Assembly (NCBI GenBank): GCA_003222035.1
Contig: QHUS01000068.1
Span: 1-50,343 of the forward strand
DNA: 50,343 bases
Direction of reading: 5' to 3'
Source of the DNA: Gemmatimonadota bacterium
GTDB lineage: Bacteria; Gemmatimonadota; Gemmatimonadetes; Gemmatimonadales; GWC2-71-9
Of this stretch, positions 41,996 to 49,584 are shown one piece after another; within the stretch, counting starts at the first letter, position 1; each line of letters starts with the position of its first letter. The notes beneath the pieces were generated by a model. That model was not told the origin of the DNA, did not search any database, and saw only the letters and a list, made by a program, of their open reading frames with translations. Position numbers and translations under genes: made by a program.

Positions 41996-43228
41996 ATGGG
42001 GCCGTTGGTCGTACTCGCGTATTCGGGTGGACTCGACACCTCCGCGATCGTGCCGTGGCTGCGCGAGCACCATGCCGCGAAAGTCCTCTGCTTCGCGGCC
42101 GACGTCGGGCAGGGAACGGGGGAGCTCGGCGGGCTGGTCGAGAAGGCCAAGCGCTCGGGCGCCGTGGATTGCGTGGTCGAGGACCTGCGCGAGGAGTTCG
42201 TCCGCGACTTCGTGTTTCCCACGCTCCGCGCCGGCGCCGTGTACGCGCGCACCTACCTGCTCGGCACCGCCATGGCGCGGCCCGTCATGGCGGCCCACCA
42301 GGTGGCGCTCGCGCAACGCGTCGGCGCGCAGGCGCTCGCGCACGGCTGCACGGGCAAGGGGAACGACCAGGTCCGCTTCGAGCTGACCTACGCCGCCCTC
42401 GCGCCCGAGCTGCAGGTCATCGCCCCGTGGCGGGACTGGCAGTTCAAGGGCCGCGACGATCTGATCGCGTACGTGAAGGCGAAGGGGGTCCCGGTCCAGG
42501 CGACGGTCGACAAGCCGTACTCGACCGATCGCAACCTCTGGCACTGCTCGCATGAGGGCGGCATCCTCGAGGATCCTTCCAAAGAACCCCCTGAGCACAT
42601 CTTCGTCATGACAAAAGACCCGCTCGAAGCCCCCGACCTCCCGGTCGTGGTCGAGATCGGCTTCGAGGAGGGCACCCCGGTCAGCGTGAACCATGTGCCC
42701 CTGGGGGCCGTCGAGCTCGTCGACACCCTGAACGCGCTCGCCGGCGAGCACGGGGTGGGCCGCGCCGACGTGGTGGAGGACCGGCTGGTCGGAATGAAAT
42801 CGCGCGGGGTCTACGAGACACCCGGCGGTACCCTCCTGTACGCGGCGCATCGCGAGGTCGAGCAGCTGGTGCTGGACCGGCGCACGTTACGGCTCAAGGA
42901 CGAGCTAGCGCTCCGGTACGCCGACCTGGTGTACGACGGTCGCTGGTGGACTCCGGAGCGGGAAGCGCTCGATGCCGCGATCGCCAGCACGCAGAAGCAC
43001 GTGACCGGTGTCGTACGGCTGAAGCTCTACAAAGGCGGCGTCACTGTAGCGGGTCGCCAGAGTCCGTACGCGCTGTACCAGCCGTCGTACGCGACGTTCG
43101 GCAAGGACAACGTCTACAATCAGAAGGACGCCGAGGGCTTCATCCACCTCTACGGTCTCTCGATCCGGATCGGGTCCGGTCTCGAGGCGACGCGTCGGCA
43201 GCCGGAAGTCGGCGCCGCGGCGGACTGA
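41996..43228 (+). CDS. argG: Argininosuccinate synthase
   Basis: Joins citrulline and aspartate at the expense of ATP, the penultimate step of arginine synthesis in the cytoplasm. At 410 residues it has the normal length. The P-loop of the N-type ATP pyrophosphatase is AYSGGLDTSAI (8-18); the GCTGKGNDQVRFE block and the DRNLWHCSHEGGILEDP segment form the substrate site. The ATG at 41996 has an AGGAG site. argH follows with no gap. Regulation by ArgR is indicated by the operator in the promoter. Confidence 0.97.
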   Translation: MGPLVVLAYSGGLDTSAIVPWLREHHAAKVLCFAADVGQGTGELGGLVEKAKRSGAVDCVVEDLREEFVRDFVFPTLRAGAVYARTYLLGTAMARPVMAAHQVALAQRVGAQALAHGCTGKGNDQVRFELTYAALAPELQVIAPWRDWQFKGRDDLIAYVKAKGVPVQATVDKPYSTDRNLWHCSHEGGILEDPSKEPPEHIFVMTKDPLEAPDLPVVVEIGFEEGTPVSVNHVPLGAVELVDTLNALAGEHGVGRADVVEDRLVGMKSRGVYETPGGTLLYAAHREVEQLVLDRRTLRLKDELALRYADLVYDGRWWTPEREALDAAIASTQKHVTGVVRLKLYKGGVTVAGRQSPYALYQPSYATFGKDNVYNQKDAEGFIHLYGLSIRIGSGLEATRRQPEVGAAAD

Positions 43229-44650
43229 ATGTCGCGACCGCCTTCGGAGACTCCTCCCCCGCCGGCGACCCATCAGATGTGGGGCGGCCGGTTCAGCTTG
43301 GGACCGAACGAGGCGCTCGACGCGCTCAATCGCAGCCTCCCCGTGGATCACCGTCTCTGGCCGCAGGACGTCACGGCGAGCAAGGCGTGGGTGCACGCGC
43401 TCGGGCGCGTCGGCGTGGTGAGCCCCGTCGAAGAAACCCGGCTGCTGGACGGCCTCGACCGCGTGGCCGAGCGGCTCGCCGACGGTGCCGCGGTGGGCGC
43501 GCCCGACGAAGACGTACACACGCTGGTGGAGCGCTTGTTGTACGACGAGGTGGGCCCGGTCGCTGGAAAGCTGCACACCGGCCGCTCCCGCAACGATCAA
43601 GTGGCGACCGACCTCCGCCTGTGGACACTGGCGGCGATCGACCAGATCGACGCCGACCTCGCCGCCCTGGGCCGGGCGCTCGTCGCGCGCGCGGAAGAAG
43701 GCGTCGACATCCTATTGCCCGGTTACACACACGGCCAGCGCGCGCAGCCGGTGCGCTGGGCCTACGTCCTCCTGTCGCACTCGTGGCCGCTGGTGCGCGA
43801 CCGTCAGCGTTTGGCGGACGCGCGCCGGCGAGTCGCGGAACTGCCGCTCGGGTCCGGCGCGCTCGCGGGATCGGGGTTTGCCGTCGACCGCGTGCTTCTG
43901 AAAGAAGCGCTCGGGTTTCGCTCGGTCTCCGCGAACGCGCTGGACGCGACAGGCGATCGGGACTTCGTCGCCGAAGTCCTGTTCGTCCTGGCGCTCGTGG
44001 GCACCCACCTGTCACGTCTCGCGGCGGAGCTCGTGCTCTACACCAGTGCGGAGTTCGGATTCGTTCGGCTATCGGACGACTTCAGCACCGGCTCGAGCCT
44101 GATGCCGCAGAAGCGCAACCCGGACATCTTCGAGCTGGCGCGGGCCAAGTCGGGCCGGCTGTTGGGCGACTTGGTCGCCCTCCTCACGACTCTGAAGGGC
44201 CTGCCCGCGGGGTACAGCAAGGACCTCCAGGAAGACAAGGCGCTGCTGTTCGACGCGTTCGACACCCTGGCCCTCGTGCTGCCCGCGGCCACCGGGGCCA
44301 TGGCCGCGCTGAGCGTGGATGCCGGGCGTATGCGTGCCGCGCTCGACGCCTCGCTGCGCGCCACCGACCTCGCCGACCGGCTGGTGGAAGCCGGCGTGCC
44401 GTTTCGGGAGAGTCATGGGCTGGTGGGCCGGCTGGTGCGCGAGGCCGAGCGCTCCGGCGTGCCGATCGATCAGGTTCCGGGACCCGTCGCGGCCGGGATT
44501 CATCCCGCGCTAGGGACCGCGCTGACCCAGCTTGGAACGTGGGAAGACTCCGTCGAAGGCCGGGCTACGCCCGGCGGGGCGGCGCGCCAGTCGGTAAACG
44601 AACAGCTGCATGCACTACGGGTTGCATTCGCCGAGGGGGGAGGGACTTAA
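43229..44650 (+). CDS. argH: Argininosuccinate lyase
   Basis: Splits argininosuccinate into arginine and fumarate. The 473 residues form a fumarase/aspartase-fold tetramer. Seen are MWGGRFSLGPNEALDALNRSL, HTGRSRNDQVATDLRLW, TDGYTH-type PGYTHGQRAQP, and the signature loop TGSSLMPQKRNPDIFELAR that holds the catalytic serine. The ATG is the base after the argG stop, so the two are co-translated under one promoter. The N-terminal 14 residues are Pro-rich and look unstructured. Confidence 0.97.
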   Translation: MSRPPSETPPPPATHQMWGGRFSLGPNEALDALNRSLPVDHRLWPQDVTASKAWVHALGRVGVVSPVEETRLLDGLDRVAERLADGAAVGAPDEDVHTLVERLLYDEVGPVAGKLHTGRSRNDQVATDLRLWTLAAIDQIDADLAALGRALVARAEEGVDILLPGYTHGQRAQPVRWAYVLLSHSWPLVRDRQRLADARRRVAELPLGSGALAGSGFAVDRVLLKEALGFRSVSANALDATGDRDFVAEVLFVLALVGTHLSRLAAELVLYTSAEFGFVRLSDDFSTGSSLMPQKRNPDIFELARAKSGRLLGDLVALLTTLKGLPAGYSKDLQEDKALLFDAFDTLALVLPAATGAMAALSVDAGRMRAALDASLRATDLADRLVEAGVPFRESHGLVGRLVREAERSGVPIDQVPGPVAAGIHPALGTALTQLGTWEDSVEGRATPGGAARQSVNEQLHALRVAFAEGGGT

Positions 44651-44659
44651 CCCAAGGTC

Positions 44660-44688
44660 TTGCCGTGTCTTAGCAGGTTAGGTAGCAT
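44660..44688 (+). promoter_or_regulatory. Candidate promoter of the HNH gene
   Basis: TTGCCG (44660-44665), 17 bases, TAGCAT (44683-44688). Transcription should begin near 44695, at the edge of the long palindrome that follows. It shares its -35 type with the other promoters in this window. Confidence 0.4.
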
Positions 44689-44692
44689 ACGT

Positions 44693-44723
44693 GGCCGCCT
44701 GACTCAATATTGAGCAGACGGCC
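44693..44723. promoter_or_regulatory. 31-bp palindrome between argH and the HNH gene
   Basis: Arms GGCCG, CTG and CTCAAT pair with ATTGAG, CAG and CGGCC, with one mismatch and one bulged A. The centre CTCAATATTGAG is a perfect 12-bp palindrome. It lies just after the candidate promoter, so an operator is likely. It could instead end argGH transcription, but the T-run that follows is poor (CTTTGTT). Confidence 0.55.
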
Positions 44724-44747
44724 GCTTTGTTACCAAGGGAGTCCCTT

Positions 44748-45296
44748 TTGCGCTGCCTCGCCCTCAACGCCTCATTCGAGCCTCTCACCATGGTGCCCGT
44801 GCGCCGGGCGCTGCGGCTCGTGATCGACCGCAAGGCGGAGATCGTGGAGGCGGATGGACCGGTGGTGAAGAGCGAGCGGCTGGCCATTCCCAGGCCAGCG
44901 GTGATCCGGTTGGTCAAGTTCGTACATGTGCCCCGCCGCTTCCGTCGTCAGGTCACCAACACATTCCTCTTCGCTCGCGACAACTACCGCTGTCAGTTCT
45001 GCGGCCGCAGCCAGCAGGAGCTCCGTCATCGCGAGTGCCTCACGCGCGATCACCTGGTCCCCCTGTCGCGCGGGGGCACGAACGGCTGGAGCAACGTGCT
45101 CACCGCGTGTTCCAGCTGCAACACGCGCAAGGGTAACCTGCTGCCCGAGGAGGCGGGGATGCACCCGTTGCGGTCGCCCTTCGAGCCACATTTCGTGCAC
45201 CTCGCGTGGGCGGTCCGGCGGCTCACCTCGATCCAGTCCAAGTACATCCGGCTCTTCTACGGCCACGAGGTGCTGGCGACCCTCGAGGCGTTATGA
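44748..45296 (+). CDS. HNH endonuclease family protein
   Basis: A 182-residue nuclease of the widespread MRxLxLNASxEPL group. It starts RCLALNASFEPLTMVPVRRALRLVIDRKAEIVE, then FLFARDNYRCQFCG, DHLVPLSRGGTNGWSNVLTACSSCNTRKGN. Structural zinc Cys are C82, C85, C121 and C124; the HNH residues are H102, N116 and the second half of the Cys knuckle. TTG at 44748 is chosen because AAGGGAG lies six bases upstream and family members begin here; a TTG at 44727 has no such site. The stop overlaps the next gene as ATGA. The role is unknown; it is not obviously part of a restriction system. Confidence 0.9.
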   Translation: MRCLALNASFEPLTMVPVRRALRLVIDRKAEIVEADGPVVKSERLAIPRPAVIRLVKFVHVPRRFRRQVTNTFLFARDNYRCQFCGRSQQELRHRECLTRDHLVPLSRGGTNGWSNVLTACSSCNTRKGNLLPEEAGMHPLRSPFEPHFVHLAWAVRRLTSIQSKYIRLFYGHEVLATLEAL

Positions 45297-45694
45297 GCCA
45301 GCGACTCCCCTGGATCGTCGCGGGGGTGGCTGCGGTGGCGGCGGTCGGGCTCGTCGTCACGCGACGGGCGGGGGGAACGGGGGTGCATCCCGACCCCCGC
45401 GCGGGTGTGACGGCCGAACGGGTGGTGCCGCCTTCGCTGGTGCTGAACACCCCCGGGGCGGCCGGGGCGTACGCCGCGGCTCGCTCTGCCCCGCAGGTCC
45501 TCGATGGCGTGTACTGTCACTGCGACTGCTCCAAGCACGCCGGCCACCGGTCGTTGCTCACCTGCTTCGAGTCCGACCATGGCGCGCGGTGTGACATCTG
45601 CATGGGGGAGGCTACCCTGGCAGCGCAGCTCGCCGCCCGCGGGAGCTCGCTGGCCGAGATCCGCCACGCCATCGATCAGCGCTTCGGGCCGTAA
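45293..45694 (+). CDS. Membrane-anchored Cys-rich protein (PCYCGC-motif type)
   Basis: A 133-residue protein. A hydrophobic segment at 5-24 (LPWIVAGVAAVAAVGLVVT) anchors it in the inner membrane with the rest outside. The Cys-rich core DGVYCHCDCSKHAGHRSLL, with C75, C77, C79, C91, C100 and C103, resembles the PCYCGC-motif domain of unknown function known from lipoproteins. His residues nearby (H76, H82, H85) suggest metal binding, for example copper or iron-sulfur. It is translated together with the HNH nuclease, an odd pairing. The function is unknown. Confidence 0.75.
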   Translation: MSQRLPWIVAGVAAVAAVGLVVTRRAGGTGVHPDPRAGVTAERVVPPSLVLNTPGAAGAYAAARSAPQVLDGVYCHCDCSKHAGHRSLLTCFESDHGARCDICMGEATLAAQLAARGSSLAEIRHAIDQRFGP

Positions 45695-45702
45695 GGGCGC
45701 GG

Positions 45703-46326
45703 TTAAGGCCCCGCGTCTCGATTCAACGTCTCCGACCGCGCCTCCAGCGTGAGCTTCGGCAGGCCCGCGATCCGCACCAGCAGTCGTTGCGCGCCGCGAG
45801 TGAGCGCCCCGCCGATGCTCCCATCTCCGGTGACGACGGGACTCACGTCTCCCTTGAGCCAGCGAGTCAGCTCCTCCAGGTCCGTGTCGTTGAGTGTGGT
45901 CACCTCGAGCCGGCACAGAAAGTAGAACTTCCCGGGGCCCGGTACCTTGATGGGCACTTTGTAGGGCAGCTCGAGCGCTCGCCCGAGGTCATCGGCGGTG
46001 GCATATCGAGTCACGCTGCCGCCGGTCCGGATCAAGACGAAGTCATCGGCCAGGGGATCGTGATGCGCCACGGCGTCCCACGGCGTTTCGCTGATGAATT
46101 GATCGAACCAGCCCGAGCGCGACCGCCACAGCTCGAGGCGGTAGTGCAGGCGCATGGGGAAGCCGGAGCGCATCAGGCCGAGGAACTTGCCATCCGCCAG
46201 GAGGCGCGTGGTCTGCACGCGGGGGACGCTGCTTTGCAGGATGACGGTCAACGCGGGAGCCTGCGCGGCGGCGGTGGGGACCGACGCCACGCCGACCAGG
46301 GCCAGGAACGCGAGGCCCGGCCTCAC
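45703..46326 (-). CDS. Exported DUF4390-like protein
   Basis: A 207-residue protein with a signal peptide (about 1-22, ending TAAAQ). The pattern LRLHYRLELWRSRSGWFDQ, then LELPYKVPIKVPGPGKFYFLCRLEVTTLNDTDLEELTRWLKGD, fits the DUF4390 family, which is often encoded next to NtrY-like kinases. The lack of membrane segments and the beta-rich pattern suggest a periplasmic or outer-membrane-linked protein. Its start is two bases from the stop of the outer-membrane barrel gene, with which it is probably co-translated. The function is unknown. Confidence 0.72.
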   Translation of the reverse strand: MRPGLAFLALVGVASVPTAAAQAPALTVILQSSVPRVQTTRLLADGKFLGLMRSGFPMRLHYRLELWRSRSGWFDQFISETPWDAVAHHDPLADDFVLIRTGGSVTRYATADDLGRALELPYKVPIKVPGPGKFYFLCRLEVTTLNDTDLEELTRWLKGDVSPVVTGDGSIGGALTRGAQRLLVRIAGLPKLTLEARSETLNRDAGP

Positions 46327-46327
46327 C

Positions 46328-48082
46328 TCAAAAGCGGTGGTCGAGTCGCAGCGTGAATCGCAGGGGCTCGCCCGCCGTCACCGCCTTCGCCACGTACATG
46401 CCCACCCCGCCCCAATCGATACCGAGGCCGAGGTCGGCGAGCCAGCTGCCGAGAGTCGGCAACCGGTCCGAGGGCAGGCGGCCGGGTCCGGTGCCCACGA
46501 GCCACGCCTGGCCCGCATCCGCGAGAACCACGATGTCCGCGCCCCGCAGGATGAATGGCGGCTTCGACTCCTCGTCTTCGGGCCTGGAGGAGCCGTACGC
46601 CCAATGGAATGCGACGTGGCCGCGGTACTCTGCCTGCGCGAGTATCATCCGGTCGCATGCCGCCACCTGCGTATTGGCGAACGCCGGATCGATGATGTCG
46701 GCGTTACATGCGCTGTGGCGGAAGCCGTAGCCCGGGAGCGGGTCGGGCCCGCCCATGGAGACACGCTGTTGCAGGGCCAGGGCGTCGCCGCCGATCCAGC
46801 CGCCCGCGAACAGCCGCAGGTTGACGCGCCCCGCGGGACTGACACGCGTGTACCGGCGGAAATCGAAGAACAGGCGACTGAACTCGTACGACCCATCCGT
46901 CGGAATCGGCGGGCGCACCGTCGTCGGGATGGCGGACTGCGGGACGACGTCACTCGAGCGGGAGTTCTCGAAGCGAGCGCGCAGGAGCCATCCGGCGGTC
47001 GGATCGCGCCGGTCGTTACGAGAGTCGAAGGTGACCGTGCCGCCGATGGTCGTGTAATGCCCATCGTCGATCGGCGGGTTGGGACGCCACGTCGGGTCGT
47101 TCCGGAACAGCGACCACGGATCGCGCGCCGTCACGCTGGCCTGCGCATCGTGCCGCACGTCGAGGTCGAGCTGCAGCGCCCGCTCCGGCTGGACGAAGAC
47201 GCGCCCCCCGACTCCCTTGCTGAAGTAGTAGTCGCGATAGTCGCGCTGGAAGAGAAACGCGGCCCACCCGACCTCGTTGCTCCGGAGCCACCAATCCTCG
47301 ATCGGCGCTACGTCGTCGAAGGCGCGGAACTCGATGCCGTACGACGGAGTGTCGCCGGCCCGGAGCTCCGTACGCAGGAGGTACCCGAGTTCGCTCCGAC
47401 TGCCGCTCACATCCCCGGCCGTCCGAAACACCCCGAGCGCGTCGACGCGCAGCCGGACGTTGGGACGGAGCTTCCAGTCGAACAACGGGCCGAAGACCAC
47501 GGGCAGGCCCTGGACACGGTTGAACGTTCCGCCCGTGGCGAGCGTGAGCGACGAACGGGAATCGGCCGTGCCCCACGACTTCTCGATGCCGAGTTGACCC
47601 AGCCAGCGGCGGACGTCCGGAGCGGCCAGGGCGATCTCGTCGCCTTTGACACGGTAGGCCAGCGGCTCGGCGTAGGCGTGCACTTCCCCGCCGATCGTCG
47701 CCGCCGGGTTGCGGACCACGGCTCCGCCGAGGACGATAAGGTCGCCGGTGACGACGGCCGTGGAATCGAGGATGGCGTCGCCATTGATGACGAGGAGGCT
47801 CCCCGCCACGCGTCCCCCGAGGAAGACGGCGCCGTTCCGCACCGCGACGTCGCCGCGCCACTCGTTCCCGCTGGGGAGGCGCGAGCGTCCCACCAGTCGG
47901 GTCGTCGTGGCGGCATTGTACCGGCGCACGGCATCCTCGGCGACCGCATGCGGCAGCTCGTTCAGCCGCAGGACTAGCCCCGTGCTCTCGGGCTGGATCA
48001 CGATCGCCGTATCCTGGGCGGCGGCGAGGGCCGGGCCGAGTGCGCCGAGGACCACGAACACGAGAGCACGCATGAAGGGCAT
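46328..48082 (-). CDS. Outer-membrane beta-barrel protein with bactofilin-like N-terminal repeats
   Basis: A 584-residue exported protein (signal about 1-23, ending ALAAAQ). Residues 65-130 contain repeats of the kind GDVAVRNGAVFLGGRVAGSLLVING, DSTAVVTGDLIVLGG, resembling polymer-forming bactofilin or beta-helix coils. The remainder is a 16-strand-like barrel of the Omp85/surface antigen type, with alternating aromatic strands, the GGPDPLPGYGFR segment expected for the L6-like loop, and a terminal aromatic F in LRLDHRF. It may assemble or insert outer-membrane material. ATG codons at 48082 and 48073 are possible; GTG at 48112 is unlikely. Confidence 0.83.
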   Translation of the reverse strand: MPFMRALVFVVLGALGPALAAAQDTAIVIQPESTGLVLRLNELPHAVAEDAVRRYNAATTTRLVGRSRLPSGNEWRGDVAVRNGAVFLGGRVAGSLLVINGDAILDSTAVVTGDLIVLGGAVVRNPAATIGGEVHAYAEPLAYRVKGDEIALAAPDVRRWLGQLGIEKSWGTADSRSSLTLATGGTFNRVQGLPVVFGPLFDWKLRPNVRLRVDALGVFRTAGDVSGSRSELGYLLRTELRAGDTPSYGIEFRAFDDVAPIEDWWLRSNEVGWAAFLFQRDYRDYYFSKGVGGRVFVQPERALQLDLDVRHDAQASVTARDPWSLFRNDPTWRPNPPIDDGHYTTIGGTVTFDSRNDRRDPTAGWLLRARFENSRSSDVVPQSAIPTTVRPPIPTDGSYEFSRLFFDFRRYTRVSPAGRVNLRLFAGGWIGGDALALQQRVSMGGPDPLPGYGFRHSACNADIIDPAFANTQVAACDRMILAQAEYRGHVAFHWAYGSSRPEDEESKPPFILRGADIVVLADAGQAWLVGTGPGRLPSDRLPTLGSWLADLGLGIDWGGVGMYVAKAVTAGEPLRFTLRLDHRF

Positions 48083-48160
48083 CCTGGTTGGAGGCGCCGG
48101 AGGCGGGTGCACGGGCTATGCCGCTCGGCGGAAGCGGGCGGGAAGCACGGCGGGGCGATC

Positions 48161-48192
48161 TGACACGGGCGGGCGTTCCGCCAGTCGTGTCA
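48161..48192 (-). terminator. Stem-loop at the 3' end of the sigma-54 regulator gene
   Basis: On the minus strand TGACACG and GGCGG pair with CCGCC and CGTGTCA around the loop AACGC, with a three-base bulge. The stem includes the regulator's stop codon. There is no T-run, so Rho-independent termination is doubtful; mRNA protection or attenuation before the barrel gene is possible. The rest of the 107-base gap shows nothing clear. Confidence 0.45.
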
Positions 48193-49584
48193 TCCCGCCA
48201 CGTTCCGCGGCGGCTCCAGTCCGAGCCGGCGCATGCGGCGATACAGATTCGCCCGGTCGGTGGCGAGCTTGCGCGCCGCGTCCGCCACGTTGCCACGCGC
48301 GGCCGACAGCGCCCGCGCGATGAGCGTGCGCTCGAAGCCGTCCAGCGCTTCGGTCAGCGCGATGTCGGTCCAGTCGTCCGACGCTGCCGCCGCCCGGCTC
48401 CGTGTCACGTCTCCGGTTCCGTCCTGGCGGACGACCCGCGCGACATCGTCCGCGGTCACCGCTTCTCCCGCCACGAGGATCGCGAGGCGTTCCATGATGT
48501 TCGCGAGCTCGCGGACGTTTCCGGGCCACGGGTAGGCCGCGAGCAGGTGGACGGCGCCCGCGTCGAAGCGCACCGGCCGGCCGAGTCGCGTCGCCTGTCG
48601 CATGGAGAAGTGGTGCACCAGCGGTGGAATGTCGTCGGGGCGCTCCCGCAGGGGCGGAATATGGATCGGCAAGACGTTCAGCCGGAACAGCAGGTCCTCG
48701 CGGAACTGGCCTTGCTGTGAGGCCTTCGCCAGGTGCTTGTTGGTCGCCGCGATCACCCGCACGTCTACCGCGAGTGGCTTCTCGCCGCCCAGCCGCTCGA
48801 TCACGCCGGATTCGAGCACCCGCAGCAGCTTGGCCTGGGCCTCGGGTCCGAGATCTCCCACCTCATCGAGGAACAGCGTCCCGCGGTCCGCCAGCTCGAA
48901 CCGTCCCACGCGCCGCTCGGTCGCGCCCGTGAACGCGCCCCGCTCATGGCCGAACATCTCCGATTCGACGAGATCCTTGGGGATCGCCGCGCTGTTCACG
49001 CACACGAACGGTCGCGCGGCCCGCGCGCTCTGACGGTGGATGGCCGAAGCGACGAGCTCCTTGCCCGTGCCCGACTCTCCGGTGATGAGCACGCGCGCCT
49101 CGGTGGGCGCGACGCGTGCGATCAGGGCGCGCAGCTCCTCCATCGCGCGGCTGACGCCCACCAGCGGATCCGCGTGCCCCAGGGCTTCGTGCAGGCGCCG
49201 GTTCTCGGCGAGGGTGCGCGCCAGCTCGAGCGCCGCCCGCAGCGTCGTGAGCAGACCCTCGGGGGTGAGGGGCTTCTCGAGGAACTGGAACGCGCCGAGC
49301 TTGGTCGCGCGCACGGCGTCCGCGAGGTTGGCCTTGCCGCTCATCATCACCACGGGCAAATCGGGCGCGACCCGCTTCAGCTGGGCGAGCGTGGCGAGGC
49401 CGTCCGGGCCGCCAGGCATCATCAGGTCGAGCAAGACGGCATCGGGCGCCTCGCGCTCGACCAGCGCGAGGCCCGCGGCGCCGTTCGCCGCCTCCGCGGT
49501 CTCGAACCCTTCGGACTCGAGCAACGCCGCGACCATCTTGCGGATATTCGGCTCGTCGTCGACGAGCAGGACGCGCGGGCTCAT
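48190..49584 (-). CDS. NtrC/NtrX-family sigma-54 response regulator
   Basis: A 464-residue regulator. Receiver domain 5-120 with acidic D9/D10 and phospho-acceptor D53. The AAA+ domain has Walker A GESGTGKE (169-176), the sigma-54 contact loop GAFTGA (216-221), Walker B LFLDEVGDL and the arginine-finger region FRLNVLPI. The C-terminal Fis-type helix-turn-helix is ARGNVADAARKLATDRANLYRRMRRLGL. The kinase is encoded upstream with a four-base overlap. The targets cannot be read from the sequence; no clear GG-N10-GC promoter was seen in the window. Confidence 0.94.
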   Translation of the reverse strand: MSPRVLLVDDEPNIRKMVAALLESEGFETAEAANGAAGLALVEREAPDAVLLDLMMPGGPDGLATLAQLKRVAPDLPVVMMSGKANLADAVRATKLGAFQFLEKPLTPEGLLTTLRAALELARTLAENRRLHEALGHADPLVGVSRAMEELRALIARVAPTEARVLITGESGTGKELVASAIHRQSARAARPFVCVNSAAIPKDLVESEMFGHERGAFTGATERRVGRFELADRGTLFLDEVGDLGPEAQAKLLRVLESGVIERLGGEKPLAVDVRVIAATNKHLAKASQQGQFREDLLFRLNVLPIHIPPLRERPDDIPPLVHHFSMRQATRLGRPVRFDAGAVHLLAAYPWPGNVRELANIMERLAILVAGEAVTADDVARVVRQDGTGDVTRSRAAAASDDWTDIALTEALDGFERTLIARALSAARGNVADAARKLATDRANLYRRMRRLGLEPPRNVAG

